NCBI GenBank assembly: GCA_001931535.1
Contig: CP016211.1
Coordinates: 15,205,501-15,269,500 of the forward strand
Length of the DNA: 64,000 nucleotides
Reading direction: 5' to 3'
Origin: Minicystis rosea
GTDB lineage: Bacteria > Myxococcota_A > Polyangia > Polyangiales > Polyangiaceae
Below the pieces are notes generated by a model. That model ran no database searches. It had not been told where the DNA came from and saw only the letters and a list, made by a program, of their open reading frames with translations. The stretch's first letter is position 1; every line of letters starts with the position of its first letter. Both the position numbers and the translations under genes were made by a program. This document shows, piece by piece, positions 26,021 to 34,700 of this stretch.

Positions 26021-27179
26021 GCCTCCGAGCGAAGCCGCCGAGGCGTCCCACGGGTGCATGCGTTACGCGCTCGCGCCCCGGCTCCGCTCCAAGAACAGGC
26101 GGCCTGAGATCGTCGTCGTCCTCGTCATCGTCGTCGACGACGCGGCGCACGTTGAGCCGCACGCCGCCCGGGCGGTCCCGGTACCGCTCCCAAGTGCTCT
26201 CGCCCGACCAGCGGCACTTGCCCGTCCGAATGGCCTTCTTCTCCACGAAGATGCTCGCGTCCCATGCGCGCTCGAGCAGCCCCGCGCCGGCGACAGAGCC
26301 ATCCGCCTTCGCGGCCGCGATGACGAACTTGAAGCGGCAGCCGTGCATGCGCAGAGCGCGTAGCAGCTCGCCGCGTGCCTGGTCGCTGCGCGGTGCCCAC
26401 GTCTCCAGCGAGTCGACCACCATCACGAGCGCATCCTGGGGGACGAGCTCGAACGCACGTTGCCACGGAAGATCCGCACCGTCCTCGGCCTGCGGTACCC
26501 GCAGGTTGTGCGGCTCGGACCTGGCGAGCGCGAACGACCGGAGCACCAAGCCCATCGAGTTCTGATCGCCATCGAGCCACCAGAGCGGAGCGTCGTGTCT
26601 GCGGGCGATGGCGGACGCGGCCTGGGCTGCGAGGGTGCTCTTACCGGCGCCCGCGCTGCCGAGGATGGCGTGGATCTTCCCGTGCGCGAAGCCGCCGACG
26701 ACCGTCGACAGGATGGCGGGGTACTCGGTGACAACGAGTTCGTCGGCGTCGTCCGCGCGAAGGATGCGGATCCCTGGAGCGCGCGCGCTGCCGTCGACCA
26801 CCGCTGGCGCTGGGGTCGCGCGACGAGCAGCAAGGGGCGGCTCGTACACGTCGCACGCTGGTCCTCCGTGTCCGCGAGCTTCATGCAGTCGCTCCGGTTG
26901 GCCACACGACGTGCACGGCCCGCGCTCCCGAGCGCGGTCCCACGCCTCCTCGTCGTCCTCCATCGCCGTCGCGTGCGGGAGCACCGCCGGGCCGGATGTC
27001 TGAACGCGGCGCACCGGCTTGCGAGGGCGAGCACGCGGCGCAGGCGCCGCGGTTTCCGCCCAGTTGAACGCCCCGCACGCGCAGCGTCCTCCGAACTTGG
27101 GGTCGTAGAACTTGCCGCAGATGCGGCCGCGGACATCCGTGGCTTGGCACTGGCACGTCTTCGTGAGGCTCGCGCCCAT
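25986..27179 (-). CDS. RadA/RecA-fold ATPase with N-terminal zinc fingers
   Basis: The product has 397 residues. Residues 8-40 form a zinc-finger-like CQC...CGKF...CACGAFNW, and a second CTSCGQ...C lies further on. Walker A is GSAGAGKST (Lys180) and Walker B is DALVMVVDSLE. The later KFVIAAAKADGSVAGAGLLE and WDASIFVEKK correspond in place to the RadA/Sms segment on strand exchange and membership of the RecA/DnaB fold, though the RadA KNRFG motif is not evident. It may be a recombination or replication ATPase of a mobile element. Its tail is acidic (DDDDEDDDD), and the last codons lie inside the direct repeat. Confidence 0.75.
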   Translation of the reverse strand: MGASLTKTCQCQATDVRGRICGKFYDPKFGGRCACGAFNWAETAAPAPRARPRKPVRRVQTSGPAVLPHATAMEDDEEAWDRARERGPCTSCGQPERLHEARGHGGPACDVYEPPLAARRATPAPAVVDGSARAPGIRILRADDADELVVTEYPAILSTVVGGFAHGKIHAILGSAGAGKSTLAAQAASAIARRHDAPLWWLDGDQNSMGLVLRSFALARSEPHNLRVPQAEDGADLPWQRAFELVPQDALVMVVDSLETWAPRSDQARGELLRALRMHGCRFKFVIAAAKADGSVAGAGLLERAWDASIFVEKKAIRTGKCRWSGESTWERYRDRPGGVRLNVRRVVDDDDEDDDDLRPPVLGAEPGRERVTHAPVGRLGGFARRLATRLGRVRGR

Positions 27180-27576
27180 GCCGGCGGAGCGTACAACAGC
27201 GACGCCGGTCTGCCGCTGCTCTCCTTCCCGAGCCCACCGCAGGCGCAATGCGGAGAGCCCGCGCGCTTCACTCCGCGTTCCGCTTCGCGATCCATCCCCA
27301 ATCCACATCTCCAATCCCGATCCGATCCGGATCCGATCGGCGCTGAAGCCCGCGGCTCGTGGGCCGACACTCGTTCGTCACGCGCCTGCGTTCGCAGCTC
27401 TTACGCCGGTGCCCGCAGCTCGCAGGAGCAGGCCCGCACGATGAGCGCCGGGGGCCGCGCGTCATCGAACAGTGCTCGGCGTGTGATCTCGTGTAGGCGC
27501 CCGCCGGCGGCGCCTCAAAGGCGCGCCGTGCGTGCTTGATCGGTCGCGGCGGGCCCAGGAACCTGCGCCGAGGGAC
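27180..27576. other. Noncoding leader region upstream of the ATPase gene
   Basis: No gene is supported. A GATCC-rich stretch (about 27316-27340) and several GC-rich short inverted repeats (for instance GGCGCCTCAAAGGCGCGCC near 27510) are visible. A promoter for the minus-strand ATPase gene should lie here but no clear -10/-35 pair was identified. Confidence 0.4.
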
Positions 27577-27628
27577 AAAAAAGGCATGGCCCGCCCTTGA
27601 GCCCGCGATAACGGGTTCAAAGACGGGC
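27577..27628 (-). terminator. Rho-independent terminator
   Basis: Arms 27589-27605 and 27612-27628 form a 17-bp stem when three G-U pairs are allowed, with a 6-base loop (CGATAA in plus-strand letters). Read on the minus strand, a run of six T follows seven bases past the stem (27577-27582). It lies 31 bp beyond the stop of the gene at 27660, closing that transcription unit. Confidence 0.75.
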
Positions 27629-27659
27629 TTGGATGCGCTGCGCGTGTCGGCGCGGGCCG

Positions 27660-29057
27660 CTACTTCGGCGGGCCGTGCTCGAGCAGCTCCGCGAGTCTCC
27701 GCTCCGCTTCAGCCCGCTCGGCTTCCAGCCCCGCCTTCTTGGCGGAGTCCGCTTCGGAGAAGATGCGGGCGCCAAGAAGGCCGAGCCGACTGCGGAGCTG
27801 GTTCACCGCCTGGTCGTGGGGTGTCGGCGGAGACGCAGGCGTGGGCGGGGCCTTCAGCGGCGCAGGCGTGGGCGGGTGGGCGGTGCCGATGACAGCAGCG
27901 AGATTGCTCCCGCGGCCGAGTGCCGCTCGCGGAGGCAGCCCTCGCCGCTCACGCTGCTCCTCGGTAAGGATAGCCTCGTACGCCTGCTCTCGTGCCCTCG
28001 CGGCGTCGCGGGCCTCGTAGACGTCGCCCTTCTTGTCGAGCCATCTCCTCTTGCCCTTCAAGTACCTGATGAGCAGAGCTCGAAGGCCGGCGCGCCCGCC
28101 GCGGATCTTGGGTGGCGGCTCGCCCATCGCCTCGGCGCCGCGCCGCTCCTTCATGAGGTCCTCGACCAGCTCGTTCAGCGCGTCGGCCGCGTGCGAATAG
28201 TCAACGTCGTCGAGGTCGATGAGCCCGGCGCGTTCGGCTTCGTCCGCGACCCACTCGACGGATCCGGTGGGAAGGCTGACCCCCGTGAACAGCGACAGCG
28301 CCGCCAGCGGTTCGACCAAGCAGCGGTGCTCGGGCGCCAGTTCGCGCACCATCCTCTGCACCGCATCGCCAGACGCTTCACGACGGACGGTGGAGGCTTC
28401 GGTGTGGGCCTCGCGTTCGCCGTCGTCCTCGTGGCGGGTGGTGGGCTCGATCGCCATGGGACGCTTCTCGCCGAGCGCGATCATGTCGAGGATCTGATCC
28501 TCACCGAGCGTCTCGACCATCTCGCACGTGACGGCGAACACGGGGCGGATCGTCGTGCGGGTCATCGCGAGTGGGCGCTTTGCGCCGCCCACCTTCCGAT
28601 CGTCCGCCTTCAAGCGCGGCAGCCGGAGCGCGTGGCCATGCTCCACGAGGTAAGCGTGCACGGCCCGGATTTGGCTCGGCGAAGCATCGCACTTCTCCGA
28701 GAGGTAACCGAGGCTGGCCCAGCTCCCGAGGTCGTCCTCGTTGAGCTCGGCGAGCGTACTCGCCACGCGCATCAACATCGCCATCGACACGCCGACCGTG
28801 TCGGGCGGTGAAATCTCTCCGCGCGTGATCCGCTTGCGCAGGCAGTTCTGAAGGTGGTGCGCGGGGCTGCGGGAGATGACGCGGCCGTCCTTCGTCCTCT
28901 GCGGGAGCCTGTCGACGTCGAGGATCGGGGCCAGGCGTTCGGGCGGAACCTGGTGGGCAAGGGCCTCCGCACGCGCGCTGGCGTGCGCGTTGGCGATGGA
29001 GATCAGGTGGGCGGAAAGCAGCACCCCCCGCAGCAACCCCAGCGCGCTCACGGTCAC
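27660..29057 (-). CDS. Uncharacterised protein with winged-helix-like segment
   Basis: The product has 465 residues from GTG 29057, which follows GGAGGT at proper distance; no ATG is better placed. Residues 95-145 (DLGSWASLGYLSEKCDASPS, then QIRAVHAYLVEHGHALRLPR) look like a winged helix-turn-helix. Charged helices follow, and the C-terminus is a coiled-coil-like run (DSAKKAGLEAERAEAERRL). It could be a replication initiator or regulator of an element, but no specific family is recognised. It lies 79 bp after the radical SAM gene and ahead of a strong terminator. Confidence 0.7.
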   Translation of the reverse strand: MTVSALGLLRGVLLSAHLISIANAHASARAEALAHQVPPERLAPILDVDRLPQRTKDGRVISRSPAHHLQNCLRKRITRGEISPPDTVGVSMAMLMRVASTLAELNEDDLGSWASLGYLSEKCDASPSQIRAVHAYLVEHGHALRLPRLKADDRKVGGAKRPLAMTRTTIRPVFAVTCEMVETLGEDQILDMIALGEKRPMAIEPTTRHEDDGEREAHTEASTVRREASGDAVQRMVRELAPEHRCLVEPLAALSLFTGVSLPTGSVEWVADEAERAGLIDLDDVDYSHAADALNELVEDLMKERRGAEAMGEPPPKIRGGRAGLRALLIRYLKGKRRWLDKKGDVYEARDAARAREQAYEAILTEEQRERRGLPPRAALGRGSNLAAVIGTAHPPTPAPLKAPPTPASPPTPHDQAVNQLRSRLGLLGARIFSEADSAKKAGLEAERAEAERRLAELLEHGPPK

Positions 29058-29136
29058 CCCACCTCCGCGCGGCGGAGTGACACGAGGGGACGCCGCGCAA
29101 CCCGCACGGACGCGAGAGGTCGCGGGTCGGGCCGGA

Positions 29137-30138
29137 TCAGAAGCCACCTCCATCCGCGAGCAGCTTGAGCTGCGCACCGCTCCGATCGCCCAGGGCTCTC
29201 GGCTGGAAGCGTGCCCGCGTCCACTCGGACCACGAGACGCGCTTGTCGTAGGCGCCCACCACCCATCGCTGGTACCCCACCAGCTCGGGCGTGCGAACGA
29301 ACGGCATCGGGTACGGCCTCGCTCCCCAGGCCCGGAGCCGCCGACGCCGGTAGTCACGATCCTCGTGCGTCTCGCCCGGCCAGTAGCCGACGAGGCAGTA
29401 GACCATGATGTGATCGGGCTTTACGCCAGCGGCCGCCAGGCGGTCGAGCCCTCGAAACAGCGTCGACTCGTCGTCCTTGCTGTCCCAAGCGGTGTAGATG
29501 CGCGGTCGCGTGAAGGAGTCGTCGGCGTAGTCGATGCTCGCGAGCGCACGCGCAGCCTCCTGGCTGATCATCCGGGCGTTGATCCCCTGTGCGAGGCAGA
29601 CACGGAAGGCGCCACCGCGGATCTCGTCGATCCGCGCACGCCACGCAGGCACGCCGAAGAAGTCGTTGTCGAGCAAGAGCAGGTGCCGCTTGTGGGGCTC
29701 GCCTCGCCAGATTTGCGTGATGGTCTGTTCTTCGCGAGGGCCGCCTTCCTTTGCGGGGACGACGCAGAAGGGGCAGCGCAAGCGGCACCCACGCTGCGTG
29801 AAGCCGATGGAGAAGCTGCACCGCGGGTAGACCGAGTAGTCCTGCGCCAACGTCGTGACGCCGATGCTCTCCAGGGTTCGCGCCATGTCGACCCCGGTGC
29901 CACCGAGGATCGCATCGGGCCGCACCTTGAGGAGCCGCTCGGCGATCGGGCGCGTTCGCTCGAAGATCGCGGACGCATAGACGCGATCGAAGTTGTCGCC
30001 GAGCTCGGGCTCCACCGCGGCCATCGTGGGCGTGCGGCGGAGCGTCACCTCGTCCCCGAGCGCCCGATGGTGCGCGGCAAGGCGCATCAACGCCACGTTC
30101 GGGAGCTTCCCGTCCAAGTGGAGCAAGAGCACGTTCAC
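29137..30138 (-). CDS. Radical SAM protein with B12-binding-like N-terminal domain
   Basis: The product has 333 residues. The N-terminal 110 (MNVLLLHLDGKLPNVALMRL, then ILGGTGVDMARTLESIG) resemble the Rossmann-like cobalamin-binding domain of class B radical SAM enzymes, without an obvious DxHxxG. The cluster motif is CRLRCPFC (Cys118, Cys122, Cys125, CX3CX2C), expected to bind a 4Fe-4S cluster and S-adenosylmethionine. Relatives occur in phages and mobile elements, where the substrate is generally unknown. Its start overlaps the stop of the upstream small gene by 4 bp (ATGA), so they form one operon with the PP2C gene. Confidence 0.85.
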   Translation of the reverse strand: MNVLLLHLDGKLPNVALMRLAAHHRALGDEVTLRRTPTMAAVEPELGDNFDRVYASAIFERTRPIAERLLKVRPDAILGGTGVDMARTLESIGVTTLAQDYSVYPRCSFSIGFTQRGCRLRCPFCVVPAKEGGPREEQTITQIWRGEPHKRHLLLLDNDFFGVPAWRARIDEIRGGAFRVCLAQGINARMISQEAARALASIDYADDSFTRPRIYTAWDSKDDESTLFRGLDRLAAAGVKPDHIMVYCLVGYWPGETHEDRDYRRRRLRAWGARPYPMPFVRTPELVGYQRWVVGAYDKRVSWSEWTRARFQPRALGDRSGAQLKLLADGGGF

Positions 30139-30632
30139 GCGCGGTGCGCTCCGCTCGACGAGAGCAGCGCAGCGGCGCCGAGCAGTTCAGCCGACGGAGA
30201 CGCATGAGGCATTGCGGCGCGCTCGTTGGCCCGAGTGAACACGCACAGCGACAGGAGCCGCCCGCGCAGAGCGGGCGCCGCCGCGTAAGCGAGCAGCTCT
30301 TCCGCCGCGACCGTCTTTGCCGCGTGCTCGATCTCGGCCAGGAGGCGATCGGCGTCGGCTTGCGACCCAATCTTGTTCCAACGTTCCGAGAAGAGCTCGA
30401 TCAGCGACTCGACGGTGTTGGCGGTGGCCTTCTTGGGCGACTCGGCGATCGCTTCGGTGGCCTGGGCGAGGGCGTCTCGCTTCGCCTTCCTTGCAGCCCT
30501 CGCGTTCGCCAAGCCCGCGAGTTGTGCAGGGCTACGCGTAGTCTCGGGTTTCGCTGCTACGGCCGCCCGCTTCGCGGCGGCTGCGGACATCCCGGTGTTG
30601 TTCCTGGCCGCGGACATTCCCACCTTCTTCAT
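30135..30632 (-). CDS. Small Ala/Lys-rich helical protein
   Basis: The product has 165 residues. The first 45 are Ala/Lys/Arg-rich (AAAAKRAAVAAKPETTRSPA) and could bind nucleic acid. The rest is predicted helical (ESLIELFSERWNKIGSQADA) with no known motif. The start at 30632 has AGGAGG upstream and overlaps the PP2C stop by 4 bp; its own stop overlaps the radical SAM start. These overlaps make it a firm operon member. Confidence 0.8.
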   Translation of the reverse strand: MKKVGMSAARNNTGMSAAAAKRAAVAAKPETTRSPAQLAGLANARAARKAKRDALAQATEAIAESPKKATANTVESLIELFSERWNKIGSQADADRLLAEIEHAAKTVAAEELLAYAAAPALRGRLLSLCVFTRANERAAMPHASPSAELLGAAALLSSSGAHRA

Positions 30633-31375
30633 CGCAACCTCCTGCGCCGCGGTCGATTCGCGTCACCCACGCGTGCAACGACCACGGTGACGTTGTCGGG
30701 AGCCCCCTCCGCGAGCGTGCGGCCGACCAAGCTGTCGACGGCGGCCGCGGGGGAGAGCTGTAGGCACTGTCCAATCGCTTCGGGCGTGAGCACCAAGCCG
30801 TCGGATGCCACCAGGAAGGTGTCTCCAGGCAGCACGGCCACCGTTTGGACCGCGATATCGACGGCGTCCCGTGTGCCGAGGGCGCGCGTCAGGACGTTGC
30901 GGTGGCGGTACGTCGCAACCGCTTCGGGGGCGAGACGTCCCTGGTCGACGAGCTCGTTGGCGAGCGAGTGATCCCGCGTGAGCTGCTCAAGCGTGTCGTG
31001 GCGCAGCCGGTAGACGCGACTGTCGCCGACGTGGGCGATGACGAACTGATCGCGAGCCCAGAGAATCGCGGCGGCCGTCGTGCCTGGCTTGCGCTCGTTG
31101 GCGCCGAGGCCAAACACGCGCCGGTTCGCCGCCCGGATCGCACCGGTCAGCAACTGTCTCGCAACGCGCGCGCTGGGGGACGGCGGCCGCGCCGCGACCC
31201 AGTCGCGGATCGTCGCGCACGCTGTGGCGGAGGCGACCTCTCCCGCATCGTGCCCGCCCATCCCATCGCACACGACGAAGAGGCCGCGGCCGGGATCCAC
31301 CGCGTAGCAGTCCTCGTTGTTCAAGCGGACCGCGCCGACATGCGTCTTCGCATCCCACACGTGCGGCATGCTCAC
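30629..31375 (-). CDS. PP2C-family serine/threonine protein phosphatase
   Basis: The product has 248 residues. All core PP2C motifs appear in order: VRLNNEDCY, VCDGMGGHDAGEVAS, GTTAAAILW, AHVGDSRVYRL, LTRDHS, FLVASDGL and DNVTVVV. The acidic residues bind the two catalytic metals. It is a single-domain, soluble phosphatase acting against Ser/Thr kinases, which myxobacteria have in large numbers; no kinase is adjacent. It heads a 4-bp-overlap operon with the small Ala/Lys-rich protein and the radical SAM protein, an unusual partnership. Confidence 0.95.
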   Translation of the reverse strand: MSMPHVWDAKTHVGAVRLNNEDCYAVDPGRGLFVVCDGMGGHDAGEVASATACATIRDWVAARPPSPSARVARQLLTGAIRAANRRVFGLGANERKPGTTAAAILWARDQFVIAHVGDSRVYRLRHDTLEQLTRDHSLANELVDQGRLAPEAVATYRHRNVLTRALGTRDAVDIAVQTVAVLPGDTFLVASDGLVLTPEAIGQCLQLSPAAAVDSLVGRTLAEGAPDNVTVVVARVGDANRPRRRRLR

Positions 31376-31700
31376 CGGGACCTCCGCGAGCGCGCCGAGC
31401 GCACAACCTTGGCTGCATGTGCTGCCCCATCACCCCCGAGCGAGGGTCGACGGGCACGAACAGGGCGTTTGCGTTTCCGAGGAGCCGACCAATCGCCTCG
31501 TACGTCAGGCGAACGGTGGCGATATCGCCCCTGGCGATAGCCTTCCGCATCTCCTCCGCGAACTGGAGCAGAAGCGTGCGCCACGTGGACGAAGCGCCCC
31601 TCGTATCGTCGGCAACCAGGTCGAAATCGTCGGCGCGTCGGGCGAACCGTTGCGATCGGTCGTCAGCAGGAGGGGGTTTTGGTGGGGGATCCGTCGAATC
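31372..31700 (-). pseudogene. Possible frameshifted small gene ahead of the PP2C gene
   Basis: One minus-strand frame reads RFARRADDFDLVADDTRG, then TLLLQFAEEMRKAIARGDI and TVRLTYEAIGRLLGNANALF, with good codon use. No convincing start is visible upstream, and the frame runs on inside PP2C. The neighbouring frame stops with TGA at 31372, directly before the PP2C ATG, as an operon partner would. A single indel near 31405 would join them. Confidence 0.3.
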
Positions 31701-31768
31701 GTCGGTCGGTTGTTCGGCCAGAAAATTCCTGGCGGAACTTCTGGCCGACGGCGCTAGATCGCTTGCCC

Positions 31769-34700
31769 ATGCCGGCCGCCCCGAACACCGGATCGCTGAA
31801 GGCCTCGCTCGCCGAGCTCACGCATCTCACCGCCCTCGATCTCGCCCCCGAAGAGCCGGCGCCCGCCGCCGATCTGGATCCGATCCCGTCGTTCGACGTG
31901 CCCATCGATCGCCGCGTGGTCACCGCCGCGGAGCTCGCGACGGCGATCGCCGGCGCGGGGGCGCGCGCGCATCACGCGACCGGCGCCTTCGGAGGCGCGA
32001 CGGGGCTCGTGCTGCGCGCGCTCGCGCAGCGCACGAAGCGCAGGATCGTGGCGCTCACCGCCGACGTCGACGCGGCCCGCGCGCTGGCGGCGGACACGTC
32101 GTTCCTCCTCGGCGAGCGCAACGCCGACGACGCGGAGGCCGAAGGCGCCGACGTGTTCGGCCGCGTGCTCCTCTACCTGCCGAACGAGCAGAGCCCATAC
32201 GCGGACGTGAGCCCCGATCGCAAAGGCGCGCAGATGCGCCTGGCCACGCTGTTCCATCTGGCGGTGGATTTGCCGTGGTCGATCCTGGTCATGCCGATCG
32301 CGGCGCTGTCCCGCAAGGTCGTGCCGAAGGACGAGGTCGTCGAGCACGCGGAGCTGATCATCGCCGAGCACGAGATCGATCGCGACAAGCTCGTCGCGCG
32401 GCTCGGTCAATGCGGCTACGTGCGGAGCCCGCTGGTCGAAGATCCGGGGACGTTCGCAGTGCGCGGCTCGCTCCTCGACGTGTGGACGCCGACCGCCGAG
32501 CTGCCCGTGCGCATCGAGCTCTACGGCGATCTCGTGATGAGCATCAAAGCCTTCGATCCCGAGACGCAGAAGACGGTGCGCGATCTGCGCGAAGTCTGGG
32601 TCTCGCCGGCGCGCGAAGCGGTGATGACGCCCGAGGCCGTGGAGCGGGCCCGGGAGCGCGTGCGGGCCGCGTGCGACACGGTGGATTGGCCCTCTTCCAA
32701 AGCGCGCGCGCTGGTCGACGACGTGGCCTCGGGGCGCGCCTTCTTCGGGGCCGAAGGGTTCTTGCCCGCCTACGTCGATCTCGCGCCCTTCGCCGAATAC
32801 CTCTCCGAAGATGCGGTGTTCGTCCTCGAAGATCCGGCCGCGATCACGAGCGCGCTGCGCGACGAGCTCGGGCGCGTGACCGCCGACGAAGGCCAGAAAG
32901 GGCGGGAGCCGCGCTTCCCTCTGTCCTCGTTTTACGAGCTCGAGGGCAAGGTTGCGGGGCTCCTCGGCGCGCGCACGGTGCTCGCGTTGCATCGCACCGG
33001 TGTCGAGGGGACGGCGGCGGATCCGGCCTCGCTCGAGCGCTTCGAGGTCACGCCCGACGACGCGGCCACGCTGGCCACGCACGATCAAGCGGACCTCGAG
33101 CGCGCCATCAAAGCGGCGCGCGCCTCGCACGGGAAGACGGGCGCGCTCGATCCGCTGGTGCGCCGGGTGCAGGCCTGGCAGGACGCGGGGCTCCGGGTGA
33201 TCCTCGCGGCCCGCGCGGCCACGCAGGTGGAGCGCTTGACGACGCTCCTCCGGCACCGCGATCTCAAGGTGAAGGCGCGCCTCGGCGCCTTCGATACCAA
33301 GCTCCTCGATGACGCCGATCCGGCCGTTCGCGGCGCCACCCAAGTCGTCGTCGGCGCGCTCGCGCGCGGCGTGGTCGCGCCGGCCGAGGGCCTCGTGCTC
33401 GTCACCGAAGAGGAGATCTTCGGCGCCCGCGCCCACCGCCGCTCGGGCCGATCCTCGGGCAGCGCCGCCAACAAGGGACGCGCCTTCGTCGAGGATCTGA
33501 GGAGCCTCTCGACGGGTGATTTCGTGGTCCACGTGGAGCACGGGATCGGTCGTTATCTCGGCCTCCAACACAAGCAGGTCGGCGCCCTCACGGTGGATTT
33601 GCTGGCCGTCGAATACGCGGGTGGAGACAAGCTCTATCTCCCCGTTTATCGGCTCAACCAGATTCAGAAATATGCGGGCGGCGAGGCCGCGCCCAAGCTC
33701 GATCGGTTGGGCGGACAGACCTTCGCCAAGACCAAGGCGCGGGTGCAGAAGAACCTGCGCAAGATGGCCGACGAGCTGCTCCGTCTCTATGCCGAGCGGC
33801 GCGCGGCCGTGGGCGAAGGGGTGCCGCCGCCGGACGACGATTACCGTGCCTTCGAGGCCACGTTCCCGTTCGACGAGACACCGGATCAGGCGCGGGCCAT
33901 CGTCGACGTGGACGCCGATCTGGAGGCCTCGCGGCCGATGGATCGGCTCGTCTGCGGCGACGTCGGGTTCGGCAAAACCGAAGTGGCCATTCGCGCGGCG
34001 TTCCGCGTGGCCTCGGCCGGCAAGCAGGTCGCCGTGCTCTGCCCCACGACGGTGCTGGCGCAGCAGCATTTCCGCAGCTTCGAAGCGCGCATGTCGAGCT
34101 ATCCCATCAACGTCCGCGCCATGTCCCGCTTCCAAACCAAGCAGGAGCAGGACGACACGAACCGCGGCCTGCGCGACGGGAGCGTCGACATCGTGGTGGG
34201 GACGCATCGGTTGCTCTCCAAGGACATCCATTTCAAGCGCCTCGGCCTCCTGGTCGTCGACGAAGAGCAGCGCTTCGGCGTCACGCACAAGGAGCGCATC
34301 AAGCAGCTCAAGACCAACGTCGACGTGCTCACGCTCTCGGCGACGCCCATCCCGCGCACGTTGCAAATGGCGGTGACGGGGCTCCGGGACATGTCGATCA
34401 TCACCACGCCGCCCGTCGATCGGCGGGCCATTCGCACCGTGGTGACACGGCACGACGAGAACGTGATTCGCGAGGCGGTGACGCGCGAGCTCTCCCGCGG
34501 CGGGCAGGTGTTCTACGTCTACAACCGCGTCGAGGGCCTCTACGAGCGGGCGGCGCGGCTCGCCGAGCTCGTGCCCACGGCGCGCATCGCGGTGGCGCAC
34601 GGGCAGATGACCGAGAGCGCCTTGGAGCAGGCCATGCTCGATTTCGTCGAGGGCCGCTTCGACGTGCTGTGCGCGACGGCCATCATCGAGAGCGGTCTCG

